Shown here one piece after another: positions 1 to 7,464 of a stretch of 15,000 bases of DNA. Below the pieces are notes generated by a model that ran no database searches, was not told the DNA's origin, and saw only the letters and a program-made list of their open reading frames with translations. Position numbers and translations under genes: made by a program. The first letter of the stretch is position 1. The number at the start of each line of letters is the position of its first letter. This stretch comes from Caulobacteraceae bacterium (lineage in GTDB: Bacteria > Pseudomonadota > Alphaproteobacteria > Caulobacterales > Caulobacteraceae), in contig CANGEH010000019.1 in NCBI GenBank assembly GCA_947452665.1, positions 1 to 15,000 on the forward strand. The letters run 5' to 3'.

Positions 1-992
1 AGAAGTCGATCGTTCTGGACATATCCAAGCCCGCTGGACGCGATGTCCTGGTTCGCTTGATCCAGACCGCTGATGTCTTCCTGACCAATGTGCGCCCCGC
101 GGCCTTAAAGCGCGCCAGACTGGATCATGAAAGCCTGATGGCCGATAATCCGCGCCTGATCTATTGCTCGGTCACCGGCTATGGCCTGACCGGCCCCGAC
201 GCCGATCGCCCCGGCTTTGACATGGCCGCCTATTGGGCCCGCGCGGGCGTGGGTGCCCTGACCGCGCCAAAGGGGGCAGAGCCCTTCCCGATCCGCACGG
301 CCATGGGTGATCACATCACCTCTCTGGCTACGGTCTCGGCCATTCTCGCCGCCGTGGTTGAGCGCCACACCACCGGCAAGGGCCGCCTGGTTGAGACCTC
401 ACTTCTACGCACGGGCGTCTATTCAATCGGTTCGGACATGGCCATTCAGCTTCGGTTCGGCAAACTGGCCTCGACCAAGCCGCGCGAAACCGCGATCAAT
501 CCGCTGGCCAACTTCTTCCAGACCGCTGAGGGGCGCTGGATCTGCCTCTTGCCACGCCAAGGTAATGCCGATTGGGCACCGATCGCCAAGGCGGCTAATC
601 GCGAGGACTTGATCGAGGATCCGCGCTTTGCCAAGGCCAAGGGTCGGCGCGAACACGGGCCAGAACTGGTGCGCCTGCTCGATGAAGCCTTTAGCGCCAT
701 GAGCTTTGCCGATGTTTCCGTGCGACTTGATGCCGCCGATATTGCCTGGTCGCCCATGCAGACCCCGGCCGAGGTTGCCAATGACCCCCAGGCCCTATCA
801 GCGGGCTGTATTGTTGACACCCCCGATGGCCGCGGCGGCACATTCCGCGCACCCGGCGGTCCAGCACGGTTCCCCGGCGCGGATGACGGCCCCAAGGGAC
901 CGGCCCCCAGCATGGGTCAGCACACGGATGAAATCCTAGAGGGTCTTGGCTATTCCGCCGACCAGATCGCTGAAATCAAGGCGGTTGGCTAG
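1..992 (+). CDS. CaiB/BaiF-type CoA transferase (family III), 5' end outside the window
   Basis: Family III CoA transferases move CoA between carboxylic acids through an aspartyl-CoA thioester in the cytoplasm. The open frame runs from base 3, so the gene starts before the window and about 330 C-terminal residues are seen (the family is usually about 390-400). The first visible residues, KSIVLDISKPAGRDVLVRL, match the conserved N-terminal fold. TNVRP, YCSVTGYGLTGPDADRPGFD and GKGRLVETSL are family blocks. The Asp in MGDHITSL (codon 309-311) aligns with the nucleophilic Asp of formyl-CoA transferase. The TTG at 57 lies inside the fold and is not a real start. The substrate cannot be told from sequence. 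Nearby ACAD, ligase and hydrolase genes suggest acyl-CoA catabolism. Its stop overlaps the stop of the opposing SLT gene. Confidence 0.93.
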   Translation, partial: KSIVLDISKPAGRDVLVRLIQTADVFLTNVRPAALKRARLDHESLMADNPRLIYCSVTGYGLTGPDADRPGFDMAAYWARAGVGALTAPKGAEPFPIRTAMGDHITSLATVSAILAAVVERHTTGKGRLVETSLLRTGVYSIGSDMAIQLRFGKLASTKPRETAINPLANFFQTAEGRWICLLPRQGNADWAPIAKAANREDLIEDPRFAKAKGRREHGPELVRLLDEAFSAMSFADVSVRLDAADIAWSPMQTPAEVANDPQALSAGCIVDTPDGRGGTFRAPGGPARFPGADDGPKGPAPSMGQHTDEILEGLGYSADQIAEIKAVG

Positions 993-1900
993 ACGGAATC
1001 AGGCCCCATGGTCTTGCCTAGGGCGCCCTTGGCCTGAGCCTTTGCGCGCGCCTCGGACAAGAGCTTGAGCACTTCGGCATTGAAAAAGGCACTGCCAAAA
1101 CTGGCCTTATTGCCAAAGCCGCCCTCAAGCCCGGCCCCCATACCTGTGCCCTGACCAGAAACAGGGTCAGAACCGGGCGACAGGTCGCCGAGGATCATCT
1201 CGATCAAGGCCCTTTGATTGGCGCGCCTGTCCTCGGCTCGGCTTGAGACATATTGCAAATAGCCGGTCGGTTCGGTCTGGGCCGGGGTTTGTGGCAAGGC
1301 CTGCGAACCCGACCGGGTCAGGTTGGCATAGACCTCAGCCACGCTATTGGCGCGGCCTTGGCTATAAAAGATGGAACGATTGGCGGCAGCGGCATCCGGA
1401 AACAGGCTGGCTGCCGAGGCGCCGGGCTGCAAGCGCGCCGCCTCGATCAGGCGGGCCGAACCCTGGGGACCCAGAAAGTGAGCAATATAAAGCTCGCCCG
1501 CCGTCGGTTCACGCCCAACCCGTGCGCGCAGATAATCGGCATGATCCGCGGTCATTTCCCCCGCCATCAGGGCCGAGGCCTGGGGATCGAGCTTTAGATT
1601 CATCACCGCGCGCCGGGCACTGGCATTATCGACTCGGTAGCGCCCATCCGCGCCCTTTTCGATCAGGTCAGCAAATCCGCCATAGCCGTGCTTGGCCCCA
1701 TACTGTTTTAGGGTCGCCATCCAGGTCTGGTCGACAAACTGAAACAAGCCCGCCGCCGATGAGGTTCCGGCCCGCGCCAAGGGATTATTAGCGCTTTCGC
1801 GGGTCGCGGTCTTGACCAGATAGCCAAAATCCACCCCGGTCGCTGCTGATGCGCGCTGAAGGGCCGCGGTGACCACACCCTTGACTGAGTCTATTTTCAT
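989..1900 (-). CDS. SLT-domain (GH23-like) lytic transglycosylase / muramidase
   Basis: 303 residues. Predicted to cleave the MurNAc-GlcNAc bond of peptidoglycan. The N-terminal half carries the lysozyme-like fold: Glu35 in TATRESANNP is the expected catalytic acid, followed by the SLT block SSAAGLFQFVDQTW (47-60). TAGELYIAHFLGPQGSARLI is the later block typical of these small alphaproteobacterial enzymes. The C-terminal ~75 residues are Gly/Ala/Lys-rich and look disordered. No signal peptide or membrane segment is visible at the ATG start, so export would need another route, as for some FlgJ-like or phage-like muramidases. No good ribosome site precedes the ATG. It follows the ACAD by 34 bases on the same strand and ends convergently on the CoA transferase, sharing the CTAG at 989-992. 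The exact role (flagellar, divisional or phage-derived) is not clear. Confidence 0.82.
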   Translation of the reverse strand: MKIDSVKGVVTAALQRASAATGVDFGYLVKTATRESANNPLARAGTSSAAGLFQFVDQTWMATLKQYGAKHGYGGFADLIEKGADGRYRVDNASARRAVMNLKLDPQASALMAGEMTADHADYLRARVGREPTAGELYIAHFLGPQGSARLIEAARLQPGASAASLFPDAAAANRSIFYSQGRANSVAEVYANLTRSGSQALPQTPAQTEPTGYLQYVSSRAEDRRANQRALIEMILGDLSPGSDPVSGQGTGMGAGLEGGFGNKASFGSAFFNAEVLKLLSEARAKAQAKGALGKTMGPDSV

Positions 1901-1934
1901 CGGCCAAGGGTGCGAAATTAGGGTTAACCAATGC

Positions 1935-3104
1935 CTAATAACTCTTGGGCAAATGCAGCACCCGCTCGGCGATATAGTTTAAGATCATTTCGCGACTGAT
2001 CGGGGCAATCCGGGCAATCATGGCCTCGCGCATATAGCGCTCGACATCATATTCCTTGGCATAGCCCATGCCGCCATGCGTCAGGACCGCGGTCTCGCAG
2101 GCACTATAGCCCGCTTCTGCGCCCAGATACTTGGCGGCATTGGCTTCAGCGCCGCATTCAAGGCCGCGGTCATAGAGGGCAGCGGCCTTGAAGGCCAAGA
2201 GGTCGGCGGCCTCAAGCTCGGCCCAGGCCTTGGCCAGAGGATGCTGGATGCCTTGGTTTTGGCCAATTGGACGGCCAAACACGACGCGCTCCTTGGCATA
2301 GGCCACAGCCTTGTTCAGGGCCGCACGGCCAAGACCGACCGCCTCGACGGCAAACAGGACCCGCTCTGGATTGAGGCCATGCAGCAGGTATTGAAAGCCC
2401 TTGCCTTCCTCACCGACCAGATCGTCCTTGGACACTTCCAGTCCGTCAATGAACAGGGTGTTACATTCCACCGCCTTGCGGCCCATTTTCGGGATCGGAT
2501 TGGCCTCGATCTTGGCGCGGTCAAGATCGGTATAGAAAAGGCTAAGGCCCTGGGTTGGTTTGGCGCACTGATCCTTCGGGGTGGTGCGGGCAATGATCAG
2601 GATCTTGTTGGCGCGCTGGGCGCTGGTGGTCCAGATCTTGCGGCCATTGATCATATAACCATCATTGGTGCGCTCGGCCTTGGTCTCAAGGCTGGAGGTA
2701 TCGAGGCCGGAATTGGGCTCAGTCACGGCAAAACACATCTTGTCCTCGCCCGAGATCAGACGCGGCAAATGGTGCTGGCGCTGGGCATCGGTGCCAAACT
2801 TGACCAGGGGCATGGGGCCGAAAATATTCAGATGGATGGCCGAGGCGCCCGAAAAGCCTGCCCCCGACTGGGCCACCGTCTGCATGACGATCGAGGCCTC
2901 GGTCAGGCCAAGGCCCGCGCCGCCAACCGATTCTGGCATGGCCACACCCAACCACCCGCCAGCGGCCATGTCGGCAACAAAGCCTTCGGGAAAAGTGCCG
3001 GTCTCATCGGTCTTGCGCCAGTATTCGTCGCCATAATTGGCGCAGATCCGGGCAACGCCCTCGCGAATAGCGTCCTGTTCTTCCGTTAGCCAAAACCCCG
3101 ACAT
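1935..3104 (-). CDS. acyl-CoA dehydrogenase (ACAD, FadE-type)
   Basis: 389 residues, normal ACAD length. FAD-dependent alpha,beta-dehydrogenation of an acyl-CoA, passing electrons to ETF. Domains in order: N-terminal helical (about 1-120), middle beta domain starting at FAVTEPNSGLDTSS (125-138, ACAD signature), and C-terminal helical domain with RVVFGRPIGQNQ (273-284) and THGGMGYAKEYDVERYMRE (342-360). Glu247 in LNPERVL sits where isovaleryl-CoA and long-chain dehydrogenases carry their catalytic base. The MCAD-type Glu near the C-terminus is replaced (ARIAPIS). This suggests an IVD/LCAD-like active site, substrate unknown. The ATG start has a good AGGAAGG site 7 bases upstream. It lies 24 bases after the ThiO-like gene. 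It is a paralogue of the ACAD at 9183-10370: both share the NxERxL, VFGRPIGQNQG and EYDVER blocks and an LP(K/R)SY end. Confidence 0.95.
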   Translation of the reverse strand: MSGFWLTEEQDAIREGVARICANYGDEYWRKTDETGTFPEGFVADMAAGGWLGVAMPESVGGAGLGLTEASIVMQTVAQSGAGFSGASAIHLNIFGPMPLVKFGTDAQRQHHLPRLISGEDKMCFAVTEPNSGLDTSSLETKAERTNDGYMINGRKIWTTSAQRANKILIIARTTPKDQCAKPTQGLSLFYTDLDRAKIEANPIPKMGRKAVECNTLFIDGLEVSKDDLVGEEGKGFQYLLHGLNPERVLFAVEAVGLGRAALNKAVAYAKERVVFGRPIGQNQGIQHPLAKAWAELEAADLLAFKAAALYDRGLECGAEANAAKYLGAEAGYSACETAVLTHGGMGYAKEYDVERYMREAMIARIAPISREMILNYIAERVLHLPKSY

Positions 3105-3128
3105 GCTTAAACCTTCCTAAAAATGGCC

Positions 3129-4223
3129 CTAGCCCTGGGCGGTATCGAACCTTTGCGGGTTCAAGACCGCAGCCCAAGACGATGGATCTTCAGACTGGAC
3201 ATATGCCGCAACCTGCGCCGCGACAAGCGGGGCCAGCAGCCAACCATTACGCCGCATACCGCATGCCAAGATCACGCCTGGGGCCTGGCTTGGCCCCACC
3301 AACGGCAGGCCATCGGGGCTGGCGGCGCGCACACCGGCCTTGGCCATGGGCGAAACGGCCGTCAGCGCGGGAAAAAGATCGCGGCCAAGCGCGGTTAAGC
3401 GCTTAGCAACCTCAGCATCCAGCTCAGTATCGTCCAGTCCCGCCTCCATGGTCGCGCCGAGGGCCAACCCGCGCCCGGTGGGGGTGGCATAGCCACGGCT
3501 TGTGCGCAGGGTCGGGCCTGTTGATGGCCCAAGCCCGTCAAAATGCACCAACTGGCCCTTGATCGGCGATAGATGCGACAGCTCTGGTGCCAGACTGGCC
3601 AAGGCACGGGGCAGGCCAGCAGCGACGAGCAGATAGTCTGCCGCCATCACCTGTCCATCGGCCAGAACCGCCCTGCCCGCATCATACCGGACCAGCCGCC
3701 CCTGATGAAAAACCACGCCAAGCCTCTCGCCCGCCGATTGCAAGCCTGCCAAGGTGGCCAAGGGGTCAAGCCGTCCATCTTGCGGCGCAAGGAGGGCGTC
3801 GGATCTAGGCAAGCAAAGGCCCGGTGCTAGGGCCTGGGCGGCCTTGGCCGTGATCAGGCGATAATCGGCCCCCAAGGCGTCAAACCGAGCCGCCATGGCT
3901 GGGGCATCCTCGCCAAGCCACACCGCGCCGGACGGCGGCGCATCCCTCTGCGCAAGGCCCAACTCAGCCAGAAGCGAAGCCCAACCCTTCATGCTCTCCA
4001 GATAAAACTCAAAAATGGCCAGGCTGGAGCCGTCCATCACCGCCTCAAACGCCGGTGCCAGCATGCCAGCGGCCATGCCAGAAGTATTGTGGCCAAGCGG
4101 CGACGGATCAATCAGGGTGACCGCGTGACCTTTGCGGGCAAGCACCACCGCACAGGTCGCGCCAATGGCCCCGCCCCCGGCAATGATAATGGTCTTTTGG
4201 CTTGGCCGCGTCATGGGCCGCAA
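3129..4223 (-). CDS. thiO: FAD-dependent amine oxidase, glycine oxidase ThiO-like
   Basis: 364 residues, the usual ThiO/DAAO-family length. ThiO oxidises glycine to iminoglycine for the thiazole half of thiamine. Relatives oxidise other amino acids. The N-terminal Rossmann motif GGGAIG (16-21) ends in the acidic residue of TLID. SGMAAGMLAP (48-57) is the ThiO/DAAO block, DGRLDP and KGQLVHFDG follow, and the C-terminal GMRRNGWLLAP is the flavin/substrate block (ThiO has a similar YRNG-LLAP). Start choice: TTG at 4223 has GAAGGG 5 bases upstream, while the in-frame ATG at 4214 is 14 bases from that site, so TTG is slightly favoured. Either gives a full protein. No other thiamine gene is nearby, so a role with another amine is possible. 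It lies 58 bases after cheW and 24 before the ACAD on the same strand. Confidence 0.82.
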   Translation of the reverse strand: MRPMTRPSQKTIIIAGGGAIGATCAVVLARKGHAVTLIDPSPLGHNTSGMAAGMLAPAFEAVMDGSSLAIFEFYLESMKGWASLLAELGLAQRDAPPSGAVWLGEDAPAMAARFDALGADYRLITAKAAQALAPGLCLPRSDALLAPQDGRLDPLATLAGLQSAGERLGVVFHQGRLVRYDAGRAVLADGQVMAADYLLVAAGLPRALASLAPELSHLSPIKGQLVHFDGLGPSTGPTLRTSRGYATPTGRGLALGATMEAGLDDTELDAEVAKRLTALGRDLFPALTAVSPMAKAGVRAASPDGLPLVGPSQAPGVILACGMRRNGWLLAPLVAAQVAAYVQSEDPSSWAAVLNPQRFDTAQG

Positions 4224-4281
4224 GCCAACCCTTCACAGCCCCTAGGTCAAGGCCTGATGGCCGATTTGGCGAAATTATCCG

Positions 4282-4749
4282 TCAGGCGGCCTGGACGAGT
4301 GGGCCCGGCAGCACCGAATCCAGCCCGATAATCGTTACCATGCGTCCATCAATGCTCAGCACGCCCTTGAGAAAATTGCGCGCCGCCTCGGAGCCCAGTT
4401 CGGGCGGGATCTGGATCTCGTCGGGACTAATGGTCAAGGTTTCGCAGACCGCATCAACCAAGAGCCCGACCAATTGGCCTGACACTACGGCAACTATGAT
4501 CACATGGCGCTGGGTCGGGAGGGTCTGGCCAAGCCCTAGGCGGCGGCAAAGATCGACCACCGGCATGACCGTGCCACGCAAATTGATCACGCCATGCACA
4601 TAATCGGGCGCATAGGGCATTGGGGTGGTCTCGGTCCAGCCGCGAATTTCCCGCACCACGCCAATATCGAGGCAAAATTCCTGCACCCCAATCATAAAGG
4701 AAATCAGCTCCCGCGCCGAAGTCTGCGCGCCCGCCACCGCATCCACCAT
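4282..4749 (-). CDS. cheW: chemotaxis coupling protein CheW
   Basis: 155 residues, a single CheW domain of normal length. CheW is a cytoplasmic SH3-like adaptor that links chemoreceptors to the kinase CheA. Seen: ELISFMIGVQEFCLDIGVVREI (start of the domain, about 14-35), the hallmark VINLRGTVMPVVDLCRRLGL (55-74), then VIIVAVVSGQLVGLLVDAV and the C-terminal LSIDGRMVTIIGLD. The ATG at 4749 is chosen over the in-frame GTG at 4770 because GGGGAGGGG sits 5 bases ahead of it. No receptor, cheA, cheY, cheR or cheB is in the window, so it is an orphan copy between a glycosyltransferase and an amine oxidase. Its 101-base leader holds a CtrA-box-like element and spaced CGGTT repeats, so it probably has its own promoter. 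Confidence 0.95.
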   Translation of the reverse strand: MVDAVAGAQTSARELISFMIGVQEFCLDIGVVREIRGWTETTPMPYAPDYVHGVINLRGTVMPVVDLCRRLGLGQTLPTQRHVIIVAVVSGQLVGLLVDAVCETLTISPDEIQIPPELGSEAARNFLKGVLSIDGRMVTIIGLDSVLPGPLVQAA

Positions 4750-4805
4750 AAACCCCTCCCCAAGAACCACCCGACTGTTCCGGTTTAGATAATAAATACT
4801 ATCGG

Positions 4806-4820
4806 TTATAAGGCGGTTAA
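4806..4820 (-). promoter_or_regulatory. CtrA-box-like element upstream of cheW
   Basis: On the minus strand this reads TTAA-N7-ATAA, one mismatch from the CtrA consensus TTAA-N7-TTAA of alphaproteobacteria. It lies about 57-71 bases upstream of the cheW ATG. A TATTAT (minus strand, 4789-4794) follows and could be a -10. CGGTT occurs three times at 4781, 4803 and 4814, at 22- and 11-base spacing. CtrA control of motility genes is well known, but this assignment is an inference from one imperfect match. Confidence 0.3.
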
Positions 4821-4850
4821 TGCGATCTGGGGGTGATTGGACGAGTGACC

Positions 4851-6329
4851 CTACCCACAGCCATCCCCAACCACATCAACCCTTGGGCCCTCAACGCGAT
4901 AGACAGCATAGGGGCGGCCGCCTCGGGTCAGGCTTGGGGCTGGGGTGATCTTGGTGAAACAGGCGGCCAGGGCCTTGGCACCCATGCGGCGCGACAGGTC
5001 GATAATCAGGCCGGGCTTGGTCGTGTCCAGCCCCTTGGGCACGGGGGCGGTGGCATAGCGGTCGCGCTCGGTGATCTGGACTACTGGGGCTTGCAGGCTT
5101 GGCTGGTTGGAAAGCTGGGCGAGGGAGACATAGCTGACGGTTCCGACCCAGGCTGTGCCTTGAGCCTTGCGCTCGGTCTCTAGAGCTGCGGCCAGCTCTG
5201 GCCAGCCGCGCACGGCCTGACTTGGGTCGCGCTTGAGCGGCAAAAGGCCCGGCGGAGCAACCGCTAGGCTCAAGGCCACTGCCCCAAGCCCAAGACCCAG
5301 CCACGGCACCAGGGCGCGGCAAGCCCGGCCCCATCGGCCAAGCCCAAGCCGAGACGCCATCACGGCGGCGGCGAGCGCCAGTCCCGCATAGAGCGGCATG
5401 GGCCAATGGCCCTGGACCCGGTCATGCAGGGCATGGATGATCAGATAGGCTGCAAATGGCAGGCTGGTCAGCCAGATCAAGGATAGGTCCAGCCTCTGCC
5501 CCCCCGCCTCCGACCTTGGCCGCGCCAAGGCCCCGCGCAGCAAAAACCCTGTGATCAGGGGATTGAGCAGCAAGGCCTGAGTGATCAGCAGCTCGACAAC
5601 AAATCTTGGCGAAAAGCCATTGGCCTCGACCCGGCCAAATTGCTTGGCAAAGGTTAGCCAACCGTGCTGGGCGTTCCAATAGACATTGGTGGCAAACACT
5701 AGGCCCGCAATCAGGCCCGCCAGCCAAGGCCAGGGCGTCGCCAAGACCTTGCGCCGCTCAGCTGAGACCACTACCCACAAGAATATGCCGGGGGCCAGGA
5801 ACAGGGACGAGTATTTGGACAAGGTCGCCAGACCGGCCACAAGGCCCGCCAAGGCCCACCAAAGACCCGGCCGCTTAAGATCGCCCTGCGCCCGCACCAG
5901 ACACCAAAGGCACAGGGTCCAGAACAGGCTGGCCCCGACATCGGGCACGGCCAACAGGCCGCCCGCCGCAACGATCAAGGTGGCATTGAACCAGACCATG
6001 GCGGTCAAGGCTGTCTTGCGGCCTGCGCCCATCCGAAGCGCCAGATCATGCACAACAAGGCTGGTCAGGCTCGTCGCCAGCACAGCGCCAAGCCGTAGGC
6101 CAAGCGCTGTGTCGCCAAGCAGGCCTTGGCCCAGAGCGATCAGCCAGGCGATCATGGGCGGGTGGTCATAATAGCCAATATCCAGATGCTGGGCCCACAG
6201 CCGGTAATAGGCCTCGTCATCGGTCAGGGGTAAGGCTGCCGCAAAAACCAGCCGCGCTAGGGTGACCAGGCCTAGAAACAGCCAGACCTGGCCAAGACGC
6301 GTTTTTTGATCAGGGGCGGCGCTGGGCAT
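4851..6329 (-). CDS. GT39/ArnT-like polytopic membrane glycosyltransferase
   Basis: 492 residues from ATG 6329. GT-C fold enzymes of this group take a sugar from a polyprenyl-phosphate donor and transfer it to lipid, glycan or protein on the periplasmic face. The first loop after membrane segment 1 carries PLTDDEAYYRLW (DDE at 37-39, the acidic catalytic motif), then GYYDHPPMIAWL (YYDHPP 53-58), characteristic of bacterial PMT_2/ArnT relatives. About ten hydrophobic segments follow, then a soluble C-terminal part of about 100 residues. Start: the frame is open to 6470, but that overlaps the preceding gene by 137 bases. ATG 6329 lies 4 bases after the GT2 stop and directly before the first membrane segment. 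ATG 6362 is an alternative. The neighbouring GT2-GtrA fusion would supply and flip the lipid-linked donor. The acceptor is unknown. Confidence 0.88.
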   Translation of the reverse strand: MPSAAPDQKTRLGQVWLFLGLVTLARLVFAAALPLTDDEAYYRLWAQHLDIGYYDHPPMIAWLIALGQGLLGDTALGLRLGAVLATSLTSLVVHDLALRMGAGRKTALTAMVWFNATLIVAAGGLLAVPDVGASLFWTLCLWCLVRAQGDLKRPGLWWALAGLVAGLATLSKYSSLFLAPGIFLWVVVSAERRKVLATPWPWLAGLIAGLVFATNVYWNAQHGWLTFAKQFGRVEANGFSPRFVVELLITQALLLNPLITGFLLRGALARPRSEAGGQRLDLSLIWLTSLPFAAYLIIHALHDRVQGHWPMPLYAGLALAAAVMASRLGLGRWGRACRALVPWLGLGLGAVALSLAVAPPGLLPLKRDPSQAVRGWPELAAALETERKAQGTAWVGTVSYVSLAQLSNQPSLQAPVVQITERDRYATAPVPKGLDTTKPGLIIDLSRRMGAKALAACFTKITPAPSLTRGGRPYAVYRVEGPRVDVVGDGCG

Positions 6330-6333
6330 GGGG

Positions 6334-7464
6334 CTACCAGACCGTGATTGTGCTGATGACATAATTCCAGATCGCGCCGACAGCGGCCCCCGCCGTGCCT
6401 GCGGCGATCCAGCCCGGCACATAGGTGCGCACAAGATCCGCAACCGCAAAATTGGCCGCCAGCCCGACACTGCAGACCAGGCAAAACTGCAGATAGCCGC
6501 TCAAGAGCCGCCAGCCCTTATGCCGCCGGTCGCGATAGGTCAGGGCATTATTGATGAAATAGTTCGAGGTCATGGCCACCAGGGCGGCAATGATCTGGGC
6601 CTGCTCAAAACTGTTGTGACCACCAAGCTTAAGCAGGTTGAGCACGCTTAAATGCACCAATATGCCGCTGGCCCCGACCAGGCCAAACAGGACGGTGCGT
6701 ACCGATAAGAGGTCATTGGTCAACTTGCCCAGCACCAGACCGGCATATTCAACCACCACCCGGCTATCGAGCTTGCTCTCCCCCGCTTCACGCTCGCGAA
6801 ACGCATAGGATAGTTCCAGAATGCGCAACGGCGTAGATTGCGAGGCAATGATGTCAAACAAGACCTTAAAGCCGTCGGTCGACAGCTTTTGTGCCACCTG
6901 CTCGATCAGGCGGCGGCGGATCATGAAAAAGCCGCTGACCGGATCGCTAACCTCGGCGCGCAGGGCCTTGCGGCCAAGCCAGGCGGCGACGCGGCTGCCC
7001 ATTTGGCGAATGGCCGAGAGGCCCTTGTCCAGCCCGTCAGCCTGCAAGAACCGTGATCCAATCACCAGATCGGCCCGGTCGGCGCGCAGGGCCGCGAACA
7101 TGGCGGGCAAAAGCGTCTCGTCATGTTGCATATCGCCATCGATCACGGCGACAAACGGGGCGGCGCTGGCCATGGCCCCCTCGATCACAGCCCCGGCCAG
7201 ACCGCGCCGTCCAACCCGGTGCAGGCACTGGACCCGGCTATCGGTCGCCGCAATCGCCTTGACCGCCGCCGCCGTCCCATCGGGACTATCGTCATCGACA
7301 AAATTCACCTGCCAGACAATGCCCTGCAAGGCGACTTCAAGCGCTGCAATCAGCCGCTCGACATTGCCGCGCTCATTAAAGGTCGGTACCACGATCGACA
7401 GATCAAGACCCGCCGGGGCCTTGGGCATTTGAGCGTGCGGTTTAGGATCAGGGCTCAAGGCCAT
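6334..7464 (-). CDS. GT2 polyprenyl-phosphate glycosyltransferase fused to a GtrA-type flippase domain
   Basis: 376 residues. The N-terminal GT2 domain (about 20-240) resembles dolichol/undecaprenyl-phosphate mannose or glucose synthases, which join a nucleotide sugar to the lipid carrier at the cytoplasmic face. Seen: LSIVVPTFNERGNV, DDDSPDGT (57-64), VIDGDMQHD (107-115, metal and nucleotide-sugar site), SDPVSGFFMIRR (173-184) and REAGESKL. The C-terminal part (about 257-376) has four hydrophobic segments and matches GtrA, thought to flip the sugar-lipid; NYFINNALTYRDRR is the typical GtrA loop. Start: the ATG shares one base with the stop of the ligase (TAATG), implying coupled translation. 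The GT39 enzyme follows 4 bases downstream and is the probable user of the product. Which sugar is transferred cannot be told. Confidence 0.92.
   Translation of the reverse strand: MALSPDPKPHAQMPKAPAGLDLSIVVPTFNERGNVERLIAALEVALQGIVWQVNFVDDDSPDGTAAAVKAIAATDSRVQCLHRVGRRGLAGAVIEGAMASAAPFVAVIDGDMQHDETLLPAMFAALRADRADLVIGSRFLQADGLDKGLSAIRQMGSRVAAWLGRKALRAEVSDPVSGFFMIRRRLIEQVAQKLSTDGFKVLFDIIASQSTPLRILELSYAFREREAGESKLDSRVVVEYAGLVLGKLTNDLLSVRTVLFGLVGASGILVHLSVLNLLKLGGHNSFEQAQIIAALVAMTSNYFINNALTYRDRRHKGWRLLSGYLQFCLVCSVGLAANFAVADLVRTYVPGWIAAGTAGAAVGAIWNYVISTITVW

Noticed and set aside
1922..1929. GGTTAACC palindrome upstream of the SLT gene as a CtrA site
   Set aside because: Only one TTAA half-site is present; no second TTAA lies at 7 bases on either side.
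2076..3089. 337-codon open frame on the plus strand
   Set aside because: Fully antisense to the intact ACAD, with a Gly/Leu-rich composition and no recognisable motif. Long antisense frames are common in GC-rich genes.
6330..6470. N-terminal extension of the GT39 gene into the GT2 gene
   Set aside because: The extension is Arg/Ser/Pro-rich, lies within the GtrA coding region, and would not precede a first membrane segment normally. ATG 6329, 4 bases after the GT2 stop, fits better.
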